A stretch of 64,000 bases of DNA from Streptomyces sp. NBC_00659 (lineage in GTDB: Bacteria > Actinomycetota > Actinomycetes > Streptomycetales > Streptomycetaceae), in the NCBI RefSeq assembly GCF_036226925.1, contig NZ_CP109031.1, forward strand, positions 7,254,001 to 7,318,000, written 5' to 3'. A model generated the notes under the pieces. The model was given only the letters and a program-made list of their open reading frames with translations, ran no database searches and had not been told where the DNA came from. Shown piece after piece: positions 54,698 to 63,363 of the stretch. Each line of letters opens with the position of its first letter. Position 1 is the first letter of the stretch. Position numbers and translations under genes: made by a program.

Positions 54698-56083
54698 TCA
54701 CGCGGTGCCGGACCGGTCCTCCGGTCGTCGTTCCCGCCCCGGTCCGTGGCCGGGGCGGTGCACACCGGCCGTGCGGCTCACGAGCAGGGCCATGGCCATC
54801 AGCCGGCGCCAGTCCAGGGCGGGCTGGACCGTGGGCACGCCCGGACGCTTCTTCGGGACGCGTACGCGCAGCACGCCCGGTTCGACGCGGCAGCGCACCG
54901 GGGTGGACAGGACCATGGCCTCGCCGTCGATACCGGCTTCCAGCTCTTCGCTGTCGGCGGTCACGACCACCTCGCGGGCCGTGAGGACGGACAGGCCCTG
55001 CGGGGCGGGGGAGAGCAGCAGGGCGGCGGCCCCGACCGCGCTGTCCACCTTGACGCCGAGAACGCCGAGCTGCCCCGTGTCCAGCCGCTCGCGCCGCCCG
55101 AGACCCGCCGGATCGTCGGTGCGGTAGGGGTTGTTGCTCACCAGCACCGCCTGCGGTGCCACGAGGGTCGTGCCGGCGGCGTGGGCGGTCAGCTCGGGTC
55201 CGCGCTGGCGGGTGAGCAGATCCGGAAGGAGTTCCAGGATCGTGCCGATCTTGTCGTCCCGGTAGGCGGGATCCTGGACGACCGCCGCGTACGCGCCGAA
55301 CGAGGCGTTGTTGACGAACGGGTGCGTCCCGGCGAAGCCGAGGTCCACCCGCAGTTCGACCCCGTTCGTCAGCGCGTCCAGGCAGGTGGCGGGGTCGTCG
55401 CGGTCGAGGCCGAGGTCCATGGCGAAGTGGTTGCGGGTGCCGGCCGAGACGACGAGGAACGGCAGCCCGTGTTCGGCGGCGACGGCCGCGACGAGCGCCT
55501 GCGTCCCGTCGCCGCCCGCGACGCCCAGGAGATCCGCTCCGTCGGCGACCGCCTGCCGGGCCAGTTCGGTGACGTCCTGGTGCTGCTCCGGGTCGAGGAG
55601 CACGACACGGGCGCCGAGCCGCTCGGCCTTCTCCACGAGTCCGAACCGCTCCACCTTGCCGCCGCCGGAGCGGGGGTTCATCAGGACGAACGGCTTCCGC
55701 GGCGGCGGCGTGCGGTGCTCCTTCATGGGCCGGACCCGGCCGCGGGCGCTGCGCAGCGCGTAACGGCCGCTCCACACGGCGGTGATCCACAGCACGGGGG
55801 ACAGCAGCAGGGTCCACAGCAGGGTGAGCGCGAGGACCACGAGGGCGGCGAGCGGGAGGACGATGGCGAGCAGCCCGGCGATCCAGCGCAGCGGGCCCCG
55901 CCGGGTCAGCATCCACCACAGTGCCGCCGCCGCGACGGCCATGGCGGCGGCAGCGGCGAGCAGGAGCAGGAAGCCGCGTACGCCCCCGAAGGCGAGCGGA
56001 AGCGCCACGGCGAGCGCCGCCGCCGCCAGCGAGGCTCTCGCCGCCCACCGTTCCCTGGCCGGCGGCCCCGTCTCCGTGCTCAT
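54698..56083 (-). CDS. Diacylglycerol kinase-family lipid kinase with membrane N-terminus
   Basis: 461 residues. The first 140 hold three or four membrane spans (SLAAAALAVALPLAFG, FLLLLAAAAAMAVAAAALWW, IAGLLAIVLPLAALVVLALTLLW). The kinase domain follows: FVLMNPRSGGGKVERF, the ATP motif GVAGGDGTQALV and VSAGTRNHFAMDLGL, ending with the C-terminal beta-sandwich (EAGIDGEAMVL). It likely phosphorylates diacylglycerol or a related lipid. ATG 56083 has GGAGGAACG before it. Confidence 0.86.
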   Translation of the reverse strand: MSTETGPPARERWAARASLAAAALAVALPLAFGGVRGFLLLLAAAAAMAVAAAALWWMLTRRGPLRWIAGLLAIVLPLAALVVLALTLLWTLLLSPVLWITAVWSGRYALRSARGRVRPMKEHRTPPPRKPFVLMNPRSGGGKVERFGLVEKAERLGARVVLLDPEQHQDVTELARQAVADGADLLGVAGGDGTQALVAAVAAEHGLPFLVVSAGTRNHFAMDLGLDRDDPATCLDALTNGVELRVDLGFAGTHPFVNNASFGAYAAVVQDPAYRDDKIGTILELLPDLLTRQRGPELTAHAAGTTLVAPQAVLVSNNPYRTDDPAGLGRRERLDTGQLGVLGVKVDSAVGAAALLLSPAPQGLSVLTAREVVVTADSEELEAGIDGEAMVLSTPVRCRVEPGVLRVRVPKKRPGVPTVQPALDWRRLMAMALLVSRTAGVHRPGHGPGRERRPEDRSGTA

Positions 56084-56222
56084 CGTTCCTCCACCGGTCG
56101 CTCCGTCCGGCACCGCGGTCGCCGCCCGGGAGGGCACCGCCGCGCCGTTCACGCGAACCGCATGCCCCTGCGGCGGACGTCCATGTCCGACCCGCCGGGA
56201 CAACCCTCACAGGGTCACGCTG

Positions 56223-56789
56223 TCACGAGCCGGGCTCCGGGGCCACGAGGCGGCCTGTGTCCCGGTCCGTTTCCTGGCCCGCGCCCCCTCCCGTTCCCCG
56301 CCCGGGGGCCTGGAGGGCGGCGGGATCCGCCCGCCGCGCCGACGGGCCGGGGCGGGTACGCGCCTTGGGCGGGATCAGCTCGCCGTGCCCGGCTCCGCAC
56401 ACGACCGCCGCGCGCACCTGCTCGCCGCACTCCGCGTGCACGACCTCCAGGGGCGGTCCCTCGGGGTCCGCCGTGTAGCGGTCGCCCCACTGCTTGAGGG
56501 CGATCATGGCGGGCCACAGCTCCCAGCCCTTGCGGGTGAGCCGGTACTCGTACCGGGTGCGGCTGCCGGGCTCGCTGTACGGCACGGTGTCCAGGATCCC
56601 GGCCGCGACCAGCTTCCGCAGCCGGTCCGCCAGCACGCTCTCGGAGAGCCCGACATGGCGCCGGAAGTCGTCGAAGCGCCGTACGCCGTTCATCGCGTCC
56701 CGCAGGACCAGCATCGACCACTTCTCGCCGATCAGGTCGAGGGTCCGCTGGACCGTGCAGTTCTCGGTACTGGTGTCGAGCCACGTCAT
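56223..56789 (-). CDS. HxlR-family transcriptional regulator
   Basis: 188 residues. The HxlR winged helix covers residues 5-100: ENCTVQRTLDLIGEKWSMLVLRD, NGVRRFDDFRRHVGLSESVLADRLRKLVAAGIL and YRLTRKGWELWPAMIALKQWGDR. Cys at about residue 11 is the conserved redox-sensing position. The C-terminal 70 residues are Pro/Arg/Gly-rich. Divergent from the thioesterase gene at 56910, a likely target. ATG 56798 is an alternative start. Confidence 0.86.
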   Translation of the reverse strand: MTWLDTSTENCTVQRTLDLIGEKWSMLVLRDAMNGVRRFDDFRRHVGLSESVLADRLRKLVAAGILDTVPYSEPGSRTRYEYRLTRKGWELWPAMIALKQWGDRYTADPEGPPLEVVHAECGEQVRAAVVCGAGHGELIPPKARTRPGPSARRADPAALQAPGRGTGGGAGQETDRDTGRLVAPEPGS

Positions 56790-56909
56790 GCGCCCCATCG
56801 TAGGCTGACTGTGAGATTGACAGCCAGGTGTGGTGCTGGCTAGCTTCTGTCGTACCGGCTGGCTTCGAAAAGCAGAGTCAGAGGGCCGAGGCGGGAGAGT
56901 GGGAGAACC

Positions 56910-57395
56910 ATGGGCAGGTCTCGTACGTACGACTGGGAGGACCCGGCCGTCTCCGCGGCGGCCGTCGCCCGGTACAGCGGCCTCGAATTCCTCCGCGAGA
57001 TGCAGGCCGGACGGCTCCCCGCGCCACCGATCTCCGCGACCGTGGGCATGACCCTCGACGAGGTCGAGCACGGCCGGGTGGTCTTCTCCCTGGTCGCGGG
57101 GGAGGAGCACTACAACCCCATCGGAAGCGTCCACGGAGGCATCTACGCCACCCTGCTGGACTCCGCCGCGGGCTGTGCGGTGCAGTCCGTGCTGCCCCGG
57201 GGCACCGGATACACCTCGCTCGACCTGAACGTGAAGTTCCTGCGGCCGGTCACCGTGGACACCGGCCGGATCCGCGCGGTCGGCACCGTCCTCAACAGCG
57301 GCCGCCGTACGGCCCTCGCCCAGGCGGAGCTCTTCGACGCGGGCGACCGGCTGCTCGCCCACACCACCAGCAGCTGTCTGCTGTTCCCCGTCTGA
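56910..57395 (+). CDS. PaaI-family hotdog thioesterase
   Basis: Hydrolyses acyl-CoA thioesters; substrate unknown. 161 residues. HNPIGSVHGG-like motif EHYNPIGSVHGGIYATLLDSAAG (about residues 68-90) is the catalytic loop of PaaI-type hotdog enzymes, followed by DLNVKFLRPVTVDTGRIRAVG. GGGAG lies four bases before the ATG. It is divergent from the HxlR gene, a frequent regulator pairing. Confidence 0.88.
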   Translation: MGRSRTYDWEDPAVSAAAVARYSGLEFLREMQAGRLPAPPISATVGMTLDEVEHGRVVFSLVAGEEHYNPIGSVHGGIYATLLDSAAGCAVQSVLPRGTGYTSLDLNVKFLRPVTVDTGRIRAVGTVLNSGRRTALAQAELFDAGDRLLAHTTSSCLLFPV

Positions 57396-57485
57396 CCCGC
57401 CGCCGCTCCCCGTCCTGACGCCGACCGCAGCCCGCCGCGGGTTCCACCGGGCTGGCCGGCGCCACCGGGGATACCGTTGCCGCGT

Positions 57486-58130
57486 ATGAGGACCAGCCTG
57501 CCGGGACTGCCCCTGGACGCCGTGCCGCGCCTGATCGTCGCGGTGATCCTCGGTGCCGTCGTCGGCGTGGCCGTCGGGCTCTCGAACGACGTCTTCCTGG
57601 GCTCGCTCGTCGGGATCGCGGCGACGGAACTGTCCTTCGTCCTGGCGGGCTGGGCGGTGCTGTGGCCGATGACGGCCACGGCCACCCGCGACATCGCGCG
57701 CCGCGAGGACTTCCGCCCCCTGGCCGACGAACTCGTGGTGGTCGCGGTCGCCCTGTGCGGGCTGTGCGCCATCGTGCTGCTGCTCCTGCGCGGCAGCCGG
57801 TCCGACCAGGGCCACGCGGGGGCCGTGACCGCCCTGTGCGGAGTGTTCCTGGCCTGGGCCGCGCTGCACCTGATGTACGCCACCCGCTACGCCTACGTGT
57901 ACTACGAGGCGAACGGCGGCATCGACTTCAACACGGACGACCCACCGGCGTACCGCGACTTCTTCTACTTCAGCTACAACCTCGGGATGACCTACCAGGT
58001 GTCCGACACCAGCGTCTCCAGTCCGCGGATCCGCTCGATCGTGCTGAGGCACTGCCTCCTGTCGTACGTGTTCGGCACCAGCATTCTCGCCACGGCCATC
58101 AATGTCGTCGTCGGACTCGTGAGCGGCTGA
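57486..58130 (+). CDS. DUF1345 membrane protein
   Basis: 214 residues with four or five spans: [88 protein letters not shown], and a final [21 protein letters not shown]. The segment [21 protein letters not shown], then [19 protein letters not shown] is the DUF1345 signature. Function unknown. TTG 57477 is three codons upstream; ATG 57486 is preferred. Confidence 0.86.
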   Translation: MRTSLPGLPLDAVPRLIVAVILGAVVGVAVGLSNDVFLGSLVGIAATELSFVLAGWAVLWPMTATATRDIARREDFRPLADELVVVAVALCGLCAIVLLLLRGSRSDQGHAGAVTALCGVFLAWAALHLMYATRYAYVYYEANGGIDFNTDDPPAYRDFFYFSYNLGMTYQVSDTSVSSPRIRSIVLRHCLLSYVFGTSILATAINVVVGLVSG

Positions 58131-58275
58131 CACCACCGCGGTCGCGATCCGTTCTGGTGCGGTTTGTCCCGCGACGAAGCAGGATGGGGGGAAGTACCGA
58201 CCGGTCCGTGCGCGACGGGACGCCTCCGCGTCCCGTCGCGACGGACACCTCCGCGTCCCCCGAGGAGGCCGACTC

Positions 58276-59310
58276 TTGGCCGAGCCACAGGCTGTGATCT
58301 CCCGACCGGCCAGGGCCACTGTCTTCCTCGTGGCCACCGTCACGCCGGGGCGCGAGGACACGGTCCGCGGTCTGCTGGAGGACGTCTCCGGACTGCGCCG
58401 CTCCGTCTCCTTCCGGGCACCGGACGGCGAACTCGGCTGTGTCGTCGGCGTCGGATCGGCGGCCTGGGACCGGCTGTTCAGCGGGCCCCGTCCCCAAGAG
58501 CTGCACCCGTTCGTGGAGTTGACGGGCAGACGCCACCGGGCCCCGGCCACGCGGGGAGACCTCCTGTTCCACCTACGGGCCCGCCGCGAGGACCTCTGCT
58601 TCGAACTGGCCCGGCTGATCATGGAACGGCTGGACGGCGCCGTCACGGTGGTCGACGAGGTCCATGGATTCAAGTACTTCGACGACCGCGACCTGCTCGG
58701 CTTCGTCGACGGCAGCGAGAACCCCGAAGGACCGACGGCCGCCGACGCCGTGCTCATCGGCGACGAGGACCCCGATTTCGCCGGCGGCAGTTACGTGATC
58801 GTCCAGAAGTACCTGCACGACCTGCGGACATGGAACGCGCTGCCGTCGGACGAGCAGGAGAGGGTCATCGGGCGCACGAAGCTCGCCAACACCGAACTCC
58901 CCGACGACGTCAAACCGGCCGACTCCCATGTCGCGCTCAACACCATCACCGGCGAGGACGGCCGCGAACGCAAGATCGTGCGGGAGAACATGCCGTTCGG
59001 CACCCTGGGCGAGGGCGAGTTCGGCACCTTCTTCATCGGCTACGCCCGCACCCCCGAGGTGACCGAGCAGATGCTGCGCAACATGTTCCTCGGAGACGGC
59101 CGGGCCTCGCACGACCGCATCCTCGACTTCTCGACCGCGATCACCGGATGCCTCTTCCACGTGCCGCCCGCCGGCTTTCTCGACGACCTCCCCGCCGCCC
59201 CCGGCGAGCGGGAGGAGGACGAGCCCGCGGCGGACCCGGCCGCCGCCGACGAGCGCACGGTGGCGGCCGGGTCGCTGGGGATCGGCAGCCTCAAAGGAGT
59301 CCGAACATGA
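58276..59310 (+). CDS. DyP-type heme peroxidase, encapsulin cargo
   Basis: 344 residues. B-type DyP landmarks: distal Asp145 in GFVDGSENP, proximal His218 in KPADSHVAL, and distal Arg236 in VRENMPFG. The last residues GSLGIGSLKG (about 334-343) match the encapsulin-targeting peptide of DyP cargoes, preceded by an acidic flexible linker. TTG start at 58276 with GAGGAGG upstream. Its stop overlaps the encapsulin ATG, so the two are translationally coupled. It oxidises dyes or phenolics with H2O2 inside the shell; the natural substrate is unknown. Confidence 0.93.
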   Translation: MAEPQAVISRPARATVFLVATVTPGREDTVRGLLEDVSGLRRSVSFRAPDGELGCVVGVGSAAWDRLFSGPRPQELHPFVELTGRRHRAPATRGDLLFHLRARREDLCFELARLIMERLDGAVTVVDEVHGFKYFDDRDLLGFVDGSENPEGPTAADAVLIGDEDPDFAGGSYVIVQKYLHDLRTWNALPSDEQERVIGRTKLANTELPDDVKPADSHVALNTITGEDGRERKIVRENMPFGTLGEGEFGTFFIGYARTPEVTEQMLRNMFLGDGRASHDRILDFSTAITGCLFHVPPAGFLDDLPAAPGEREEDEPAADPAAADERTVAAGSLGIGSLKGVRT

Positions 59311-60242
59311 CGACCCCACCCGACGCCACCGCCACCGCTACGGACACGGCCACCGCCACCGCCGCCGGGACCGGCAACCTGCACCGGGAACTCGCGCCCA
59401 TCACGCCCGCCGCGTGGAACGAGATCGAGGACGAGGCGCGCCGCACGTTCCGGCGCAATCTCGCCGGCCGCCGTGTCGTGGACGTCACGGGCCCCGAGGG
59501 CCCCGCGCTCGCCGCCGTGGGAACCGGCCACCTGTCCCGCATCGACGGACCGTCACCCGGTGTCGCGGCCCGGCTGCGCCGGGTTCAGCCCCTGGTCGAG
59601 CTGACGGTGCCGTTCCGGGTGAGCCGTGACGCCGTCGACGACGTGGACCGGGGCGCCAAGGACTCCGACTGGCAGCCGGTCAAGGACGCGGCCCGCACCA
59701 TGGCCTTCGCCGAGGACCAGACCGTGTTCAACGGCTACACGGCGGCCGGCGTCGACGGTCTTCGCGCCCGTACCTCCAACCCCGTGCTCCGCCTTCCCGC
59801 GGAGCCCCGCGACTTCCCCGACGCCGTCAGCCACGCGCTGAGCACCCTGCGGCTGGCCGGTGTGCAGGGCCCGTACGCGCTGCTGCTGGGCGCCGAGGCG
59901 TACACGGCGGTCAGCGAGACCTCCGACCACGGCTACCCCGTCGCCGCCCACCTCGGCCGGCTGCTCGACGGCCGGCTGATCTGGGCCCCCGCCGTGGAGG
60001 GGGCCTTCCTGCTCACGACCCGGGGCGGCGACTACGAACTGCGCCTCGGCGACGATCTCGCCATCGGCTACACCTCCCACGACGCCATCGGCATCGACCT
60101 TTACTTCCGGCAGACCCTGACGTTCCTCGTCCACACGGACGAGGCCGTCGTGGCACTCGACCCGTGGACCGACACGAACACCGACCTGGGCATGGACACG
60201 AACACGGACTCGGGCAGAGACGCGGGCAGGGGCGGGGGCTGA
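59307..60242 (+). CDS. Family 1 encapsulin shell protein with extended termini
   Basis: HK97-fold shell protein that encloses the DyP peroxidase. 311 residues against the usual 265. The core starts at about residue 24 (NLHRELAPITPAAWNEIEDEARRTFRRNL) and ends about residue 285 (FLVHTDEAVVALDP), with RVSRDAVDDVDRGAKDSDW and IGYTSHDAIGIDLYFRQTLTF as family signatures. The extra N-terminal stretch is Ala/Thr-rich (ATATATDTATATAAG) and the extra C-terminal tail is TNTDLGMDTNTDSGRDAGRGGG-like (last 27 residues). ATG overlaps the DyP stop; AAAGGAG precedes it. Confidence 0.92.
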   Translation: MTTPPDATATATDTATATAAGTGNLHRELAPITPAAWNEIEDEARRTFRRNLAGRRVVDVTGPEGPALAAVGTGHLSRIDGPSPGVAARLRRVQPLVELTVPFRVSRDAVDDVDRGAKDSDWQPVKDAARTMAFAEDQTVFNGYTAAGVDGLRARTSNPVLRLPAEPRDFPDAVSHALSTLRLAGVQGPYALLLGAEAYTAVSETSDHGYPVAAHLGRLLDGRLIWAPAVEGAFLLTTRGGDYELRLGDDLAIGYTSHDAIGIDLYFRQTLTFLVHTDEAVVALDPWTDTNTDLGMDTNTDSGRDAGRGGG

Positions 60243-60243
60243 T

Positions 60244-60275
60244 CCCGCCGGGGGCACGGGCGTTCCCCGGGCGGG
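60244..60275. terminator. Hairpin after encapsulin gene
   Basis: CCCGCCGGGG and CCCCGGGCGGG pair with one bulged base across an 11-base loop. Confidence 0.5.
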
Positions 60276-60478
60276 GCGGGCGTCCGCGCGGGTCCCCGCG
60301 GGCCGGACCGCATCCGTTTCCTGGCGTTCGTCAACACCCCCTTCCCCTCGGCGAGTTCCCCCTTCTCCGGGGAAAAGCCGCAGGCCAGGTCGTTCGCGGC
60401 ACTGACGCCCGCTCCGGTTGCGGAGCAATAGGTGCCGCGAAATGGTGGAAGGACTCGTTGCCGCACCGGGAGCTGTCC

Positions 60479-61300
60479 ATGTCGATGTCGTCCTACGGTT
60501 TCGGCTCGTCCGACCCCTTCGGTGAACTGCTGAACCGCTTCTTCGGGATGTCGCCCGCGTCGTCTCCTCCGGCGGTGCAGCGCGTGCCCATCGGACGGCT
60601 GCTGACGGAGTCCTCGCAGGAACTCCTGAACCTGGCCGCACAGCGGGCCCAGCAGGACGGGACGTCGGATCTCGACACCGAGCACCTGCTGTGGGCCGCC
60701 ACGAAGGTGGAACCCGCCCGCTCCCTGCTGGCCCGCGCGGAGCTGGACCCCGACGCGCTCGCCGCGCAGCTGGCCGAGGTCCTCCCCCGGGAGAGCAGCG
60801 AACCGTCCTCGGAGCCGGGGCTGACCCCGGCGGCCAAGCGCACCCTCGCCGCCGCGTACGCCCGCTCGCAGGCGGCCGGGGTGTCCTACATCGGCCCCGA
60901 GCACATCCTCGCCGCCCTGGGGGAGGACGATCTCGCGCAGATCGTCGAGCATCTCCTCGGCCGGAGCGAACGCCGGGTGCGCGCGCAGGGCATGAAGCCG
61001 GAGGTGACCGAGGCGGCCAAGAAGCTGCTGGTCGCCCACGGCCATCAACCGGAGTTCGGTGCCCACCCGCCGAGGCGCACGATCCGGACGGAGCTCGACA
61101 ACGGCATCGCGGAGCTGCTGCTCGGCGGCGAGGCCGAACCCGGCGACACGATCGTCGCCGATGACCGGGACGGCTCCGTGCGCTGCACCGTGCGCAAGGG
61201 CGCCGGGGGCAACAGTGCCCCGGACGGCGGACCTTCGGGTGACGGAGCGGAGGCGGAGCGGGGGAGCGCGGTGCCCGCCGGCGACACAGGCGGCGACTGA
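60479..61300 (+). CDS. Clp N-domain protein lacking AAA+ modules
   Basis: 273 residues. Residues about 30-180 carry a double Clp-N repeat (LLTESSQELLNLAAQRAQQDG..DTEHLLWAATKV, then LTPAAKRTLAAAYARSQAAGVSYIGPEHILAALG). The next part, VTEAAKKLLVAHGHQPEFGAHPPRRTIRTELDNGIAELLLGG, resembles the D2-small domain of ClpB/ClpC. Both ATPase modules of a ClpC are absent. It may bind substrates or partners for ClpC, or have a stress role by analogy. GGGAG lies six bases before ATG 60479; the 60243-60478 gap shows no gene. Confidence 0.84.
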   Translation: MSMSSYGFGSSDPFGELLNRFFGMSPASSPPAVQRVPIGRLLTESSQELLNLAAQRAQQDGTSDLDTEHLLWAATKVEPARSLLARAELDPDALAAQLAEVLPRESSEPSSEPGLTPAAKRTLAAAYARSQAAGVSYIGPEHILAALGEDDLAQIVEHLLGRSERRVRAQGMKPEVTEAAKKLLVAHGHQPEFGAHPPRRTIRTELDNGIAELLLGGEAEPGDTIVADDRDGSVRCTVRKGAGGNSAPDGGPSGDGAEAERGSAVPAGDTGGD

Positions 61301-61395
61301 CCGACGCACGACGAAGGACGGGACGGAGGACTCCTGAGACCGAGGGACGTACCCGGGCGTGCGAGACGCCGGGTAGTCGTTTGAGGAGGCTGCGC

Positions 61396-61680
61396 ATGAC
61401 GCACCACAAGTCCAACCGGGCTGTCGAAGGCGATCCGGAGCACGCCCACAACAGGGGAATGCCCCTGCGGAGCGACGACGACGAACTCCACGCACGTACG
61501 GTCCGTGAGCGGCGCGAAGCCGGTCTGCTCGGCGGGCCCATGGAGGATCCCGAAGCCGAATACCGGCGCGAGCGCGTGGAGATCGACCTGGAGGTGGGCT
61601 CCGGCCGGATCCCCACGGGCCATGTCACCCGCCGCACCAGAGCCCCCTATCCGCCCTCCAGTTACGGGGAGTCAACTTGA
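61396..61680 (+). CDS. Small hydrophilic protein, 3' end defined by IS insertion
   Basis: 94 residues, charged and mostly disordered (HHKSNRAVEGDPEHAHNRG, DDDELHARTVRERREAGL, EAEYRRERVEIDLEVGSG). No family is recognised. GAGGAGGC precedes the ATG by five bases. The final codons (TCA ACT TGA) run into the terminal sequence of the insertion sequence, so the stop codon is probably supplied by the element and the native C-terminus may have been longer. Confidence 0.68.
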   Translation: MTHHKSNRAVEGDPEHAHNRGMPLRSDDDELHARTVRERREAGLLGGPMEDPEAEYRRERVEIDLEVGSGRIPTGHVTRRTRAPYPPSSYGEST

Positions 61681-61700
61681 CCCGGCCCTGAAGGACCGGG
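61681..61700 (-). repeat. Subterminal hairpin of the IS at the tnpB end
   Basis: CCCGGCCCTGAAGGACCGGG forms an eight-base-pair stem (one G-U) with loop TGAA on the top strand. In IS605 elements this hairpin is bound by TnpA, and the end here would also be the 3' part of the guide (omega) RNA. Confidence 0.7.
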
Positions 61701-61754
61701 CTTGGAGGTAGTGCCCAGCTGGCTGCTGGGGTGGGCTCCTCCGTTCAGACACCC

Positions 61755-62911
61755 CTATGAGGTGGCAGGGACGCGTGACTCACGCCCCGCATTCCACACA
61801 GCAGCGCCACGGGTGGCGATGTTGTGGGAAGCATTCCGGTCGGCGTGGGCAACGACCCCGCACCCCCGGCAGATGAAAAGCCCCTGGTCGACACGGTTTC
61901 GCTTGTCGACGTGGCCGCACTCGGCGCACGTCTGCGACGTGTACGCGGGATCGACGAAGACCAGGGGTACCCCGGCCCGCTCGGCCTTGTAGACGATGAA
62001 GTCTCCGAGCTGGGCGAAGGCCCAGGAGTGGAGTGCGACCCGTTGGGGCTTGCGGAGCCGTACCCGGTTGCGGATGCCCTTGAGTTCTTCGAGGGACAGG
62101 CCGCGTCCGGTGCGTTCAGCCTCGGTCACGATCGTCTTGGAGATGATGTGGTTGGTGTTCGCGGCGTGCCGCGTTTCCTTGCGGGCACGGGCCTTGAGCC
62201 GCCGCTTGGCGCTCTTGGTGCGCTTCTTCTGGAGCTTGGCCCGTAGGGCAAGCTGTCGCCTGCGGTACCGGTTGAGCCCCCGCCCGGCGGCGAGGTAGCC
62301 GGTGGAGGCGGTGGCGATGTTCTCGATGCCGAGGTCCACGCCGATGAAGCCGTCCGGCTCGTACTGCTCGGCCTCGGGCACATCACAGGTGGCGACGAGG
62401 TAGAACACGCCGTCGCGTTCGATCAGGTCGGATTCGCCCTGCCGGTGTGCCTGGAGCATCTTGAGCGCGTCCGGGGAGCACACGAACGAGACGTTCTTGA
62501 CCGGCCGTCCACGGTCCAGATGGACACGGTCCGCTGGTCGTACTGCCAGCTCAAACACCGGTCGTCGTACGGCTGCGCGGCCTGGGGTCGGAACGTGACC
62601 GGCCTGGACTCGGCCTTGCGGCGACGCCTGGAGCCTTCCTTGCCGAGATTCCCGGCACGAATGTTGGCCTTGAGCGTGGTGTACGAGTCGCGCACCTTCT
62701 TGATGACGTGTTGCGCGGCCTGCGCTCCCAGCCCACGGGCTTTGAGTTCGGCGTAGGTGTGCTTGCGCAGTTCGTACTCACGCGGCACGCCGTGCTCGAA
62801 CGCCACCTCCGACACCCAGTTCGCGGCGTCATTGGCCGTGCGCAGAGTGCGCTCAAGCACAGACGCCTGCACGGCATCCGGCATGAGTTTGACCTGCGTC
62901 ACGATCTTCAC
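61755..62911 (-). pseudogene. tnpB: tnpB (RNA-guided nuclease) broken by one-base frameshift
   Basis: Two overlapping frames make one TnpB of about 385 residues. The 5' part (62911 to about 62505) has KIVTQVKLMPDAVQASVLERTL, ending at SIWTVDGR; the 3' part continues at GRPVKNVSFVCSPDALK. One base appears missing near 62501-62505. Downstream catalytic motifs are intact: GVDLGIENIA (RuvC Asp), SLEELKGIR (Glu), zinc ribbon CAECGHVDK and CRGCG, and HADRNASHN (Asp). GTG at 62911 is the likely start. Normal genes are one frame, so this copy is predicted inactive unless frameshifting rescues it. Confidence 0.85.
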
Positions 62912-62934
62912 GGGCGTGATCGTAACATTGATCC

Positions 62935-63363
62935 ATGTCACCACGCTGGGAGCCAAACCCCGATATCCGCAGGGGTCGTAGCGTCGTCTACACCCTCCAT
63001 GCACACTTGGTCTTCATCCCCAAATACCGGCGCGGACCATTCACTGACGAGATCCTTCGGCGCTGTGAAGAGGTCATGCGCGACGTGTGTACCGACTTTG
63101 ACGCGGAGCTACGGGAGTTCAACGGCGAACCCGATCACGTTCACCTGCTCGTGCACTACCCGCCCAAGGTCGCCGTCTCCCGGCTCGTAGGCTCCCTCAA
63201 GGGTGTCTCCGCCCGGCGCCTGCGGCAGGAGTTCCCCGGCCACATCCGCAAGTACCTGTGGGGCGAGCACTTCTGGTCGCCGTCCTACTTCGCCGCCTCG
63301 TGCGGAGGCGCCCCGCTCGCCGTCATCAAGGAGTACATCGAGAACCAGAAGCGACCTGCCTGA
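62935..63363 (+). CDS. tnpA: IS200-family transposase TnpA (HUH Y1)
   Basis: Single-strand transposase. 142 residues, full length for the family. HUH motif DHVHLLVHY (His68, His70) and catalytic tyrosine Tyr134 in IKEYIENQ are present; KGVSARRLRQEFP and WSPSYFAASCGG are conserved family blocks. No premature stop is seen, so the element could still move itself. It diverges from tnpB with 23 bases between starts. Confidence 0.9.
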   Translation: MSPRWEPNPDIRRGRSVVYTLHAHLVFIPKYRRGPFTDEILRRCEEVMRDVCTDFDAELREFNGEPDHVHLLVHYPPKVAVSRLVGSLKGVSARRLRQEFPGHIRKYLWGEHFWSPSYFAASCGGAPLAVIKEYIENQKRPA

